The position numbers and the translations under genes were made by a program. This document shows positions 33,626 through 41,427 of a stretch of DNA of 64,000 nt, piece after piece; position 1 is the first letter of the stretch, and each line of letters opens with the position of its first letter. Source of the stretch: an uncultured Porphyromonas sp. (GTDB lineage Bacteria > Bacteroidota > Bacteroidia > Bacteroidales > Porphyromonadaceae); contig NZ_CALHDW010000007.1 of NCBI RefSeq assembly GCF_938023125.1, forward strand, positions 62,001-126,000, read 5' to 3'. The notes below the pieces were generated by a model that was given only the letters and a program-made list of their open reading frames with translations, was not told where the DNA came from and searched no databases.

Positions 33626-34651
33626 TTACTCGCTATAGTGGAGCAACCAAGCCTCGGAGTATTCCTTTCCGGACTTGCGAAGGGTAGCAAGATAGCTCTC
33701 GGCCTCGTCGCTCGAGGTGAAGCGCTTGGCATAGATCAGGCGATTCTTTCCTTTTTTTACAGCACCCATAGTGGTTGCAAAGGCACTATCTCTGTGAGTT
33801 TCTAGGAATTCGTTTACTTTAGCCTCGGTCCGGAAAGATCCAATTATCACGTAATAATCGCCTAGAGAACTGGGTGATAATTCTTCGGATTCTACCTGAG
33901 ATTTTTCCATTTCGCAGGTAGTTTCTGTAGCAATTTTACCCTGTTGCAAAGTTTTTTCTCCCGGCAAAATGGAAGTCTGTTGCGTCTCTGTAGGAACAAA
34001 GCTGGCACTAAAGTATTCTTGTACGGGGTGGGTGGTTACCGGGAGTAGGCAGACGAGGAATACAGCAGCGGCAGCGGCCCAACCCACAACGCGGCGCGAA
34101 ACCCGAAAATGCAGGTATTTGGTATCCGACTTTTGCTGCAGGGTATCTGATTTCTCAGAAGTGGCTTCTGTATCCTCCGTAAGGGGATTTTGTGCCTCTA
34201 CAAAAACGGAAGTAAGGGCTTTCTCTAAGGTGCGAGGTAGGGTATAGGTGCTGAGACCATAGGCTTCGCCATACCCAAGAGGGAGACGATTATGCTCGGG
34301 CTGGAAGTCCATTTTTCCATCTGCCCCAATCATAAGTCGCCCTACATGACCTATTGAGATCCCCCCAAGACGAATCATCTCACGACGAAGTTCTTCCACA
34401 TCGGTATCCACCAAATTGCGAGCTCGGCGCATACTTACATGGTAGCTCTTGGCATACAAGTCGTCCAAAAGTCCGTCACGCTCACGAAGCTCTCCATTGA
34501 AATGGAAACACTCTTCCATAGGATATACCATATACTCTGCATCACTATAGCGAGCAGGTACGTACTCTTTGATAATAGCTCCTAGCGAAGGTATAATCAC
34601 ACAATCGTGCAGGGCAAGTAGCTTATCAAGATGGCTTACGAGTCGGTACAT
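33626..34651 (-). CDS. HU-CCDC81 and SPOR domain membrane protein
   Basis: From the ATG at 34651 this is a 341-residue protein. The N-terminal region (LDKLLALHDCVIIPSLGAII) matches the HU-CCDC81 domain. A second HU-like unit around residues 75-115 contains LRREMIRLGGISIGHVGRL. One membrane helix lies at about 188-205. The C-terminal SPOR domain (from DYYVIIGSFRTEAKVNEFL) binds denuded peptidoglycan. It therefore probably links a cytoplasmic DNA-binding-like domain to the cell wall, perhaps in division. The upstream in-frame TTG at 34696 lies inside the promoter and is rejected as the start. queG follows. Confidence 0.88.
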   Translation of the reverse strand: MYRLVSHLDKLLALHDCVIIPSLGAIIKEYVPARYSDAEYMVYPMEECFHFNGELRERDGLLDDLYAKSYHVSMRRARNLVDTDVEELRREMIRLGGISIGHVGRLMIGADGKMDFQPEHNRLPLGYGEAYGLSTYTLPRTLEKALTSVFVEAQNPLTEDTEATSEKSDTLQQKSDTKYLHFRVSRRVVGWAAAAAVFLVCLLPVTTHPVQEYFSASFVPTETQQTSILPGEKTLQQGKIATETTCEMEKSQVESEELSPSSLGDYYVIIGSFRTEAKVNEFLETHRDSAFATTMGAVKKGKNRLIYAKRFTSSDEAESYLATLRKSGKEYSEAWLLHYSE

Positions 34652-34693
34652 GTATGGTGAGGAGATCCTTATTTGTTCCTTTTTTCTTTGAGA

Positions 34694-34701
34694 CAAAGAT
34701 A
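34694..34701 (-). promoter_or_regulatory. -7 box of the HU/SPOR-queG unit
   Basis: CAAAGATA reads TATCTTTG on the minus strand (perfect match), 43 bp before the ATG at 34651. Its position excludes the upstream TTG as a start codon. Confidence 0.75.
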
Positions 34702-34729
34702 CGGCATTCTTGCGAGATGGCAGGCTCCG

Positions 34730-36793
34730 TTAGTTGTTGAAGTCGAAATTAATACCCAAGCGGAGGGTCATCGGATTGATAGGATAGTGAGCCAGAGACC
34801 AGCGTCTAGAGGGCTGGATCAGCATCTCTCCGGCATTGTAGAGCATTACAAAAAAGCGCACTCTTCTTAGTTTGAAGTTGGCAAAGAGGTTGATCATGGG
34901 GAAGTTCCCAATTTTTACCTCTTGCTGATTGACGAATTGCTGCACAGCAGGTTCGTAGTAGGGGGCGTAGTACTCCGTGTGATAGTGGCAATCGAGCCCT
35001 AGCTGAGTGCGCATAACACGTGCCGTATAGAAGTCTAGATAGAGCGAGCCATAGGCCGAAAGAGTAGGTAGAGGCACCACCGTTTGGTTGCTGGATAGCT
35101 GATAGGCAACCTCGGCTTGCCACCCCAAAATACCCCAATGATACTGATGTTTTAGTCTTCCCTCAAGTATCTCGATGGGCGTTGCATGCTGCTGGGCAGT
35201 GCGTGTTGAGTCAAAATAGAGGGTATTGGCAAGTGTGGCTGAGTGCAGAGAAAACTCAGTACCCCACTGAGGTGCAGAGAGCGTCCCTCCCACTACGAAT
35301 TGCTTTGTAAAGCCGAATTTAGTGTCCCACCAGACATAAGACCCGTGGTGATGACTCCACAAATAGGGGACCCGTAGGAAGTGAAAGCGTGCATCGGCCT
35401 CAATACCAACAGGTACTCCCCATAGAGAAAATCGGGACGATACATTACCAGATAAGCGCATAGAGCCTATATCCGCTCCCAGAACGGCAATTTCTCCTCC
35501 TGCATCGAAGTTTAATCCGGTACCATTATGCCGTTCCACTCGTCCCCCTATATAGGTGGCAAACTCTTTGGTATCTTGTCTTCCGGCAATTGAGTCTTGT
35601 ACATAAAACGCACGATTTTCGAGTCGAGCATAGCCTGTGATCCCCATCTTTACCCAGGGGCGGAAGCCCTCGCGGAGGGATAAAGAAAAGGTGTTGGAGA
35701 ACTGAACCATGCGAGTGGAGTCCAGTGGATAGAAAGAGAGGGTATCCCGATCCTCCCCGGGTTTCCGCCACAGATGACTATATTTATTCCCATAAACGGA
35801 GGGAAGAGAGCCGGCTCTTTGTGCAATAAAGAGACGTACCCCACGATCATACGAGAAACGGTGTCCGATGCTACCAACAGGTACAAACATGACGGTATCT
35901 CGCTCAGAAATTGTGCCATTGGGGAGGGTACTTCCCCTACGGAAGTCCCGCAGAGATCCCAAGTTATAGCGGTGAGCCAACATAACATGGCCTACCCACA
36001 TGGCATTACCTACTCCCGAAGAGTACTTAACAGGCATCTCAATAGAGCTAATATTTGTACGTCCGGATCCGTGCTCTTGTGGAGAGTCTATGTAGCTATC
36101 TTTGGCCAACCCTCCATTTTCGTTTTGCTTGATATAATTATTACCCGCTGAGGCAAATAGCTCATATCTAGGCAGTAGAACACTCGTGAAAAGCCGGTAA
36201 CTGACCCCACTAGAGTGGTTGGCAATGTATTGACCTCTTGAATAAGAATAGTTGAAGTCTCCCCCAAAATTGATAGCCTTCCCTAGGTTTACCGCCATGG
36301 TCATATCTAGCTCTTCCTCTCGCTGCTCTGCGGCACCATTGCGTTGGTAGAGTAGGTTGGTGTAGGGCGATTTGGTATTGTAGAAGAGTAGGTTATCGGG
36401 GTGGTAAAGGATCCCTTGATAAGCCGAAGCAAAACTAAAAGTAGGATAGTCGGCCTCCCTGTCAAAGAATGTTTTGAAGTGGCGAGGGCTAATTAGATTG
36501 GCGGTATATCCCATGGCAAGCCCTTTCCCTTCCACCATCTTTCGTCGGTAGTAGTCGAGCGCCATGGTATCGATATTGCTCTGGTAGGGAGCGCCTGTAT
36601 AGGGATGCAGACGGAATCCTCGGAGGGTTTCGCCTCGGTTGATAAGCTCAGTGTCGCCAAAATCTTTTGCTACGCCAATCTTATAGTCGGACTGTGCAGA
36701 GAGGCTCTTGCTCGAGAAAATACTCAAGAAGATAAGGGCAAACAGTAGCTTTATCCGGGGAAATGGCCGATGGACTCGATACGGACGGATCAT
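34730..36793 (-). CDS. Putative Porin_10-type outer-membrane porin
   Basis: This is a 687-residue outer-membrane beta-barrel. A signal peptide (residues 1-33, ending SLSAQ) is followed by repeating amphipathic strands. The C-terminus (MTLRLGINFDFNN) ends in an aromatic-rich strand. Features such as DTMALDYYRRKMVEGKGLAM, LLYQRNGAAEQREEELDMTM and FGGDFNYSYSRGQY match the Bacteroidota putative porin family (Porin_10). The substrate is unknown. It is last in the trmD-pyrE-SRPBCC-Rieske-porin series, with a 12-bp gap. Confidence 0.85.
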   Translation of the reverse strand: MIRPYRVHRPFPRIKLLFALIFLSIFSSKSLSAQSDYKIGVAKDFGDTELINRGETLRGFRLHPYTGAPYQSNIDTMALDYYRRKMVEGKGLAMGYTANLISPRHFKTFFDREADYPTFSFASAYQGILYHPDNLLFYNTKSPYTNLLYQRNGAAEQREEELDMTMAVNLGKAINFGGDFNYSYSRGQYIANHSSGVSYRLFTSVLLPRYELFASAGNNYIKQNENGGLAKDSYIDSPQEHGSGRTNISSIEMPVKYSSGVGNAMWVGHVMLAHRYNLGSLRDFRRGSTLPNGTISERDTVMFVPVGSIGHRFSYDRGVRLFIAQRAGSLPSVYGNKYSHLWRKPGEDRDTLSFYPLDSTRMVQFSNTFSLSLREGFRPWVKMGITGYARLENRAFYVQDSIAGRQDTKEFATYIGGRVERHNGTGLNFDAGGEIAVLGADIGSMRLSGNVSSRFSLWGVPVGIEADARFHFLRVPYLWSHHHGSYVWWDTKFGFTKQFVVGGTLSAPQWGTEFSLHSATLANTLYFDSTRTAQQHATPIEILEGRLKHQYHWGILGWQAEVAYQLSSNQTVVPLPTLSAYGSLYLDFYTARVMRTQLGLDCHYHTEYYAPYYEPAVQQFVNQQEVKIGNFPMINLFANFKLRRVRFFVMLYNAGEMLIQPSRRWSLAHYPINPMTLRLGINFDFNN

Positions 36794-36805
36794 GCAAACA
36801 GAGGG

Positions 36806-37264
36806 CTAATAGCGATTGTAAATAAGGAGACCGCGAGAGGTTCGCTGAGTGGCATAACTCCTGAGAGGAGCCTTGGTAGGCCCTCCGGTTGGTCCACCTC
36901 CCCCATAGAGGATACTATAAGTACTATGACATTGGGGGCACTCGGCTTCCAATTGATCATTTACAAAGAGAAGGGCATCTGCGCTAACTTCGTGCGGACA
37001 GGCAAGGTCGTAGGCATAGTAAACTCCATTCTCGAGCATACTGTGAACAACGAGGAGTCCCCCAAAACCTATGGCGCTATTCTCAATAGAGCGCTCTTCA
37101 ATGCGAAGATAACCGGAGGGTTGTCGCAATGAGACTGCCTCCGACGAGGCAAAGTCTATCTCGTAGTACACCGGTGCATCGGGTACTGTGGAACGCACAT
37201 CTACCCCACACGAAGGGAGGAGTAGAAGGGTAATCCCGAGATAAAGAGACTTGGGGTGCACCAT
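36806..37264 (-). CDS. Rieske-like iron-sulfur lipoprotein with variant motif
   Basis: This is a 152-residue lipoprotein (lipobox LPSCG, Cys19). Residues 70-150 follow the Rieske fold order. Box I is C89-P-H91. Box II is C109-P-Q-C112-H113, then a Gly/Pro loop (GGGGPTGGPTKAPLRSY). A canonical Rieske box II is C-x-x-H; here cysteine occupies the usual histidine position, with histidine one residue later. The cluster ligand set is therefore uncertain, perhaps three Cys and one His. The protein is probably anchored in the periplasm or outer membrane. The redox partner is unknown. It follows the SRPBCC gene by 18 bp. Confidence 0.72.
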   Translation of the reverse strand: MVHPKSLYLGITLLLLPSCGVDVRSTVPDAPVYYEIDFASSEAVSLRQPSGYLRIEERSIENSAIGFGGLLVVHSMLENGVYYAYDLACPHEVSADALLFVNDQLEAECPQCHSTYSILYGGGGPTGGPTKAPLRSYATQRTSRGLLIYNRY

Positions 37265-37282
37265 GATTAGCGTGTCGACTAC

Positions 37283-37699
37283 TTAAGTGTACTGTACCTT
37301 AGTGAGCATTTTTGCCACTTTGTCTAAGCCCTCCTTGAGGGGCTTCTCTACCATCATGCGAGCGAAAAAAGGAATATCAGCATCCAACACAAGGACGAGC
37401 CCGGTGCTAGATGGAGCTTCCGAAGAGAGCTGTATCTCAATGCTGAGAGACGAGGTAAGGACTGTTTGCCCCACAAGACGAATAAGCGAATGAGGTACAC
37501 GCTTCTCTACAGATAGGGCTATATCCCCGGCTTTGGGCACGCTGAGCGAACAACTATCGGAGGTGATATCCTTAATTTCGATACCCTTGCTCTCTGCAAG
37601 CGGAGCAAGCGGACGAAGGTTTTCTAGATTAGAAAGCTTGGCAAAGACAGCCTCACAAGGGGCCTCGATGTTGGCTTTCTTGCTTTTGAAGTCGGACAT
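37283..37699 (-). CDS. SRPBCC-fold protein
   Basis: This 138-residue protein shows the START/SRPBCC pattern. A strand-helix start (NIEAPCEAVFAKLSNLENLR) is followed by alternating strands, ending in a long amphipathic helix (MMVEKPLKEGLDKVAKML). Such proteins bind hydrophobic ligands. No ligand or reaction can be assigned. It lies 27 bp after pyrE, which is a common neighbour of this family in Bacteroidota. Confidence 0.78.
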   Translation of the reverse strand: MSDFKSKKANIEAPCEAVFAKLSNLENLRPLAPLAESKGIEIKDITSDSCSLSVPKAGDIALSVEKRVPHSLIRLVGQTVLTSSLSIEIQLSSEAPSSTGLVLVLDADIPFFARMMVEKPLKEGLDKVAKMLTKVQYT

Positions 37700-37726
37700 G
37701 AATCGAACTATTATTCCTCCAAAAAG

Positions 37727-38362
37727 TTATTGACGCCAATGCGCAGGATCTTTGCGCCACTCATCGAGTAGAGGTTTGAGGTCGGGTGTGATATATCCAA
37801 TCTTCTCTGCTTCGGTAAGTACGGCTCCGTAGTTGCTCAGTGTATGCATGGGCACTTTGGCTTCGGCAAACAGATCTTCGGCTACGGCAAAGCCATGGGT
37901 ATATACTGCATAGAGCGCCAACACATCAGCACCTGCTACACGTAGAGCCTCTACCGCTTTGAGGCTACTCCCTCCGGTAGAAATAAGGTCTTCTACCACG
38001 AGTACTTTGCTCTGTTCGGGGAGGTAACCCTCAATCAAATTTTGCATACCGTGGTCTTTAGCTTGAGAGCGAACATACACAAAGGGGAGGTGTAAAGCAT
38101 CTGCCACTAGAGCCCCCCAAGAGATGGCCCCTGTAGCAACTCCGGCTATTACCTCTGTTTGAGGGTAACGATCGGCAATCTCCTTTGCCATTGCCATCTT
38201 GATATAATCGCGTGCTGAAGGGTAGGATAGGGTGCGACGATTATCGCAGTAGATGGGGCTCTTCCAGCCTGATGCCCAGGTAAAAGGCTCATTAGGACGT
38301 AACTTTACGGCTTCGACCTCAAGGAGGTAGCGGGCAACGGTTTGTTCGGTTAGCTGTGACAT
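37727..38362 (-). CDS. pyrE: Orotate phosphoribosyltransferase
   Basis: This enzyme makes orotidine 5'-phosphate from orotate and PRPP in de novo pyrimidine synthesis. At 211 residues it has the N-terminal FTWASGWKSPIYCDNR and the PRPP loop VLVVEDLISTGGSSL, both diagnostic. It follows trmD by 13 bp, probably in the same transcript. Confidence 0.96.
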   Translation of the reverse strand: MSQLTEQTVARYLLEVEAVKLRPNEPFTWASGWKSPIYCDNRRTLSYPSARDYIKMAMAKEIADRYPQTEVIAGVATGAISWGALVADALHLPFVYVRSQAKDHGMQNLIEGYLPEQSKVLVVEDLISTGGSSLKAVEALRVAGADVLALYAVYTHGFAVAEDLFAEAKVPMHTLSNYGAVLTEAEKIGYITPDLKPLLDEWRKDPAHWRQ

Positions 38363-38375
38363 AATTATCGTAGTG

Positions 38376-39071
38376 CTATGGTTTTTTATTGTACTTTTCG
38401 AGGAGGTCGGGGCGAAGTCTTTTTGTGCGCTCTAGTGCCTGGCTTTCTCGCCATGCATTGATTTTGGCTTCGTGCCCACTGAGTAGGATATCGGGTACAC
38501 GCCATCCCCTAAATTCGGCAGGGCGTGTGTATATGGGTGGAGCTAGCAGATCATCTTGGAATGTATCACTTAGGGCACTCTCCGCATCTCCCAATACGCC
38601 CGGTAAGAGACGTACAATAGCATCAGTCATAAGAGCCGCAGGGAGCTCGCCCCCCGTGAGTACATAGTCTCCAACAGATATCTCTCGGGTAATGAAATGT
38701 TCACGAATGCGGTGGTCGATACCCTTGTAGTGCCCACATAGGATGAGGAGGTTTTCTCTCAGGCTTAGATCGTTTGCTATCCCTTGATTAAACTGCTCTC
38801 CATCGGGAGATGTATAGATAACCTCATCGTAGGTACGCTCTTTTTGTAGGCTTTCTATGGCATTGACGATGGGTTCCATCTTCATAACCATTCCTGCCTC
38901 TCCCCCAAAGGGATAGTCGTCTACTCGGTGCCACTTGTCGGTAGAGTAGTCCCGAAGATTGTGTAAAACAATCTTGGCAAAACCCTCTCGCTGTGCCCTT
39001 CCTAGTATAGAATATCCTATGAGAGGTTCTATCATCTCCGGGAGTACCGTTATAATGTCGATGCGTATCAT
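38376..39071 (-). CDS. trmD: tRNA (guanine-N1)-methyltransferase
   Basis: This enzyme makes m1G37 in tRNAs, preventing frameshifting. At 231 residues it has the SPOUT-fold signatures DDYPFGGEAGMVMKMEP, LCGHYKGIDHRIREH and SVGDYVLTGGELPA. A C-terminal helical domain contains PIYTRPAEFRGWRVPDILLS. It is the first gene of its unit. It is not linked to rpsP or rplS here. Confidence 0.97.
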   Translation of the reverse strand: MIRIDIITVLPEMIEPLIGYSILGRAQREGFAKIVLHNLRDYSTDKWHRVDDYPFGGEAGMVMKMEPIVNAIESLQKERTYDEVIYTSPDGEQFNQGIANDLSLRENLLILCGHYKGIDHRIREHFITREISVGDYVLTGGELPAALMTDAIVRLLPGVLGDAESALSDTFQDDLLAPPIYTRPAEFRGWRVPDILLSGHEAKINAWRESQALERTKRLRPDLLEKYNKKP

Positions 39072-39090
39072 ATAGTCTCTACTCTGAATA

Positions 39091-39098
39091 CAAAAGTA
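39091..39098 (-). promoter_or_regulatory. -7 box of the trmD unit
   Basis: CAAAAGTA reads TACTTTTG on the minus strand (perfect match), 20 bp before the trmD ATG, leaving a very short leader. No clear -33 element was seen. Confidence 0.55.
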
Positions 39099-39185
39099 CT
39101 AAGACCTACCCAATATCCGAGTACCTTGCGTCAAGTGATAAGGATAAATGCATGGAGCTCGCTCTCCTCTGGGGTAGCTCTTCAC

Positions 39186-39226
39186 AAAAAAGGTATCAAT
39201 CGAAAAGAGACTTCCGATTGATACCT
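39186..39226 (-). terminator. Terminator of mutA-mutB
   Basis: A perfect 12-bp stem AGGTATCAATCG/CGATTGATACCT (39191-39202 with 39215-39226) is followed on the minus strand by a run of T residues. It lies about 22 bp beyond the mutB stop. Confidence 0.92.
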
Positions 39227-39248
39227 AAATGGAAAAATGAGCTAGGGC

Positions 39249-41411
39249 CTACTTGTTATCCCCCTCTTCGAGGAGTAACTCGAGGCATTTTGCGGCAGAA
39301 TAGGCAACGGGAGTACCCGGTCCAAATATCGCAGCAACTCCTGCTTGATAGAGGAAATCGTAGTCTTGAGCAGGGATAACCCCTCCGGCCGTTACGATAA
39401 TATCGGGGCGCCCGAGGCGCTCTAGTTCGGCAATAACTTGAGGAATAAGAGTTTTATGCCCGGCAGCAAGAGAGCTAACTCCCAGGATGTTTACATCATT
39501 CTCCACAGCCTGACGAGCCGATTCTTCCGGGGTTTGGAAGAGAGGACCCATATCCACATCGAACCCAACATCGGCGTATCCCGTTGCTACCACTTTGGCC
39601 CCACGATCGTGACCATCTTGCCCCATTTTGGCAATCATAATACGTGGTTGTCTCCCATTACGTTGGGCAAATTCTTTTGCTAACTTAGTAGCATAGGCGA
39701 AGTCTTTATCCTCGCCAGATTCTTTTGAATACACTCCGGAAATTGTTCTAACTACGGCTTTGTAGCGACCTACCACTACCTCACATGCATCCGAGATTTC
39801 TCCTAGAGACGCATGTAAAGATGCTGCCTTTACGGCAAGATCCAGCAGGTTGCCTTCTTTTGTTTTTACAGCTTGAGTAATAGCAGCAAGGGCCTCTTGT
39901 ACGGCTTTTTCGTCGCGGTTGCTACGCAACTCCTTAAGGCGGGCGATTTGTTGCTCACGCACGGCTGTATTATCAATCTCAAGGATATCGATAGGAGCTT
40001 CTTTCTCCAATCGATACTTGTTTACCCCCACAATGATCTGGCGATGAGAGTCGATGCGAGCTTGGGTACGAGCTGCAGCCTCTTCGATACGCATCTTGGG
40101 AAGCCCAGTTTCGATGGCTTTGGCCATACCGCCCATAGCCTCTACCTCCTGGATATGCTGCCAGGCACGCTCGGCGAGCTGGTGGGTAAGCATCTCTACA
40201 TAGTAGGAACCGCCCCAAGGATCAATCTCCTTGCAGATCATAGTTTCTTGCTGGATGTAGATTTGAGTATTGCGAGCGATACGAGCCGAGAAGTCGGTAG
40301 GAAGGGCAATAGCTTCGTCCAATGCATTGGTATGCAGAGACTGAGTATGCCCGAGAGCAGCTGCCATGGCTTCGATACAAGTACGCCCTACGTTGTTGAA
40401 GGGGTCTTGCTCTGTAAGCGACCAGCCCGACGTCTGACTATGTGTACGAAGAGCTAAACTCTTAGGATTGGTAGCTCCAAAACTTTTGACAATCTTTGCC
40501 CAAAGCATACGAGCTGCACGCATCTTGGCAATCTCCATAAAGTGATTTACTCCGATGGCCCAGAAGAAAGAGAGACGAGGAGCAAACTTATCCACTTCTA
40601 TCCCGGCGTTAATCCCGGCACGGAGGTACTCAATACCGTCGCAAAGAGTGTAGGCCATTTCGATATCTGCCGTAGCCCCGGCTTCTTGCATATGATAGCC
40701 TGAGATGGATATAGAGTTGAACTTGGGCATCTTCTGCGAAGTGTACTCAAATATATCCGCAATGATATGCATTGAGAACTCGGGAGGATAGATGTATGTG
40801 TTACGTACCATGAACTCCTTGAGGATGTCATTTTGGATGGTACCTGCCATCTCTTCCAACTTAGCCCCTTGCTCTAGACCGGCATTGATGTAGAAGGCAA
40901 GGATGGGAAGAACGGCTCCGTTCATCGTCATCGAAACGGACATCTTAGATAGAGGGATCCCATCGAAAAGGACCTTCATATCCTCTAGAGAGCAGATAGA
41001 AACACCGGCTTTACCTACGTCCCCAACAACTCGGGGGTGGTCGGCATCGTATCCACGGTGTGTCGGGAGGTCAAAGGCAACAGAGAGCCCTTTTTGCCCC
41101 GAAGCAAGGTTGCGTCGGTAGAATGCGTTGGACTCTTCTGCCGTAGAGAAGCCGGCGTATTGTCGGATCGTCCAGGCGCGGAGAGGATACATCGCACTAT
41201 AGGGCCCTCGCAAATAGGGAGGGATCCCCGATACAAAATCGAGGTGCTCTAGGTCTTTTATATCCTCGTGGGTATATACTTTCTTAACATGGATTTGCTC
41301 GGGTGTGAGCCAAGCCTCCTCTTCTATAGAGGGCATACTCTGTACCGTAGGGTTCGTAGTAAAGCCCTGCTTATCTATGTCGATAGCGGCGTAATTGGGT
41401 CTTGTGTACAT
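39249..41411 (-). CDS. mutB: Methylmalonyl-CoA mutase large subunit
   Basis: This is the catalytic subunit of the adenosylcobalamin enzyme that interconverts succinyl-CoA and methylmalonyl-CoA in propionate formation. At 720 residues it has the substrate-binding barrel (GLSVAFDLPTHRGYDADHPR, TLCDGIEYLRAG, RTHSQTSGWSLTEQDPFNN). The C-terminal B12 domain has the base-off motif DGHDRGAK at 599-606, with H601 as the cobalt ligand. It follows mutA by 16 bp. Confidence 0.97.
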   Translation of the reverse strand: MYTRPNYAAIDIDKQGFTTNPTVQSMPSIEEEAWLTPEQIHVKKVYTHEDIKDLEHLDFVSGIPPYLRGPYSAMYPLRAWTIRQYAGFSTAEESNAFYRRNLASGQKGLSVAFDLPTHRGYDADHPRVVGDVGKAGVSICSLEDMKVLFDGIPLSKMSVSMTMNGAVLPILAFYINAGLEQGAKLEEMAGTIQNDILKEFMVRNTYIYPPEFSMHIIADIFEYTSQKMPKFNSISISGYHMQEAGATADIEMAYTLCDGIEYLRAGINAGIEVDKFAPRLSFFWAIGVNHFMEIAKMRAARMLWAKIVKSFGATNPKSLALRTHSQTSGWSLTEQDPFNNVGRTCIEAMAAALGHTQSLHTNALDEAIALPTDFSARIARNTQIYIQQETMICKEIDPWGGSYYVEMLTHQLAERAWQHIQEVEAMGGMAKAIETGLPKMRIEEAAARTQARIDSHRQIIVGVNKYRLEKEAPIDILEIDNTAVREQQIARLKELRSNRDEKAVQEALAAITQAVKTKEGNLLDLAVKAASLHASLGEISDACEVVVGRYKAVVRTISGVYSKESGEDKDFAYATKLAKEFAQRNGRQPRIMIAKMGQDGHDRGAKVVATGYADVGFDVDMGPLFQTPEESARQAVENDVNILGVSSLAAGHKTLIPQVIAELERLGRPDIIVTAGGVIPAQDYDFLYQAGVAAIFGPGTPVAYSAAKCLELLLEEGDNK

Positions 41412-41427
41412 AATATTGCTCTACGGA

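Noticed and set aside
39873..40457. Long open frame (194 codons) antisense to mutB
   Set aside because: It is a shadow of the strongly conserved mutB reading frame and has no recognisable domain.
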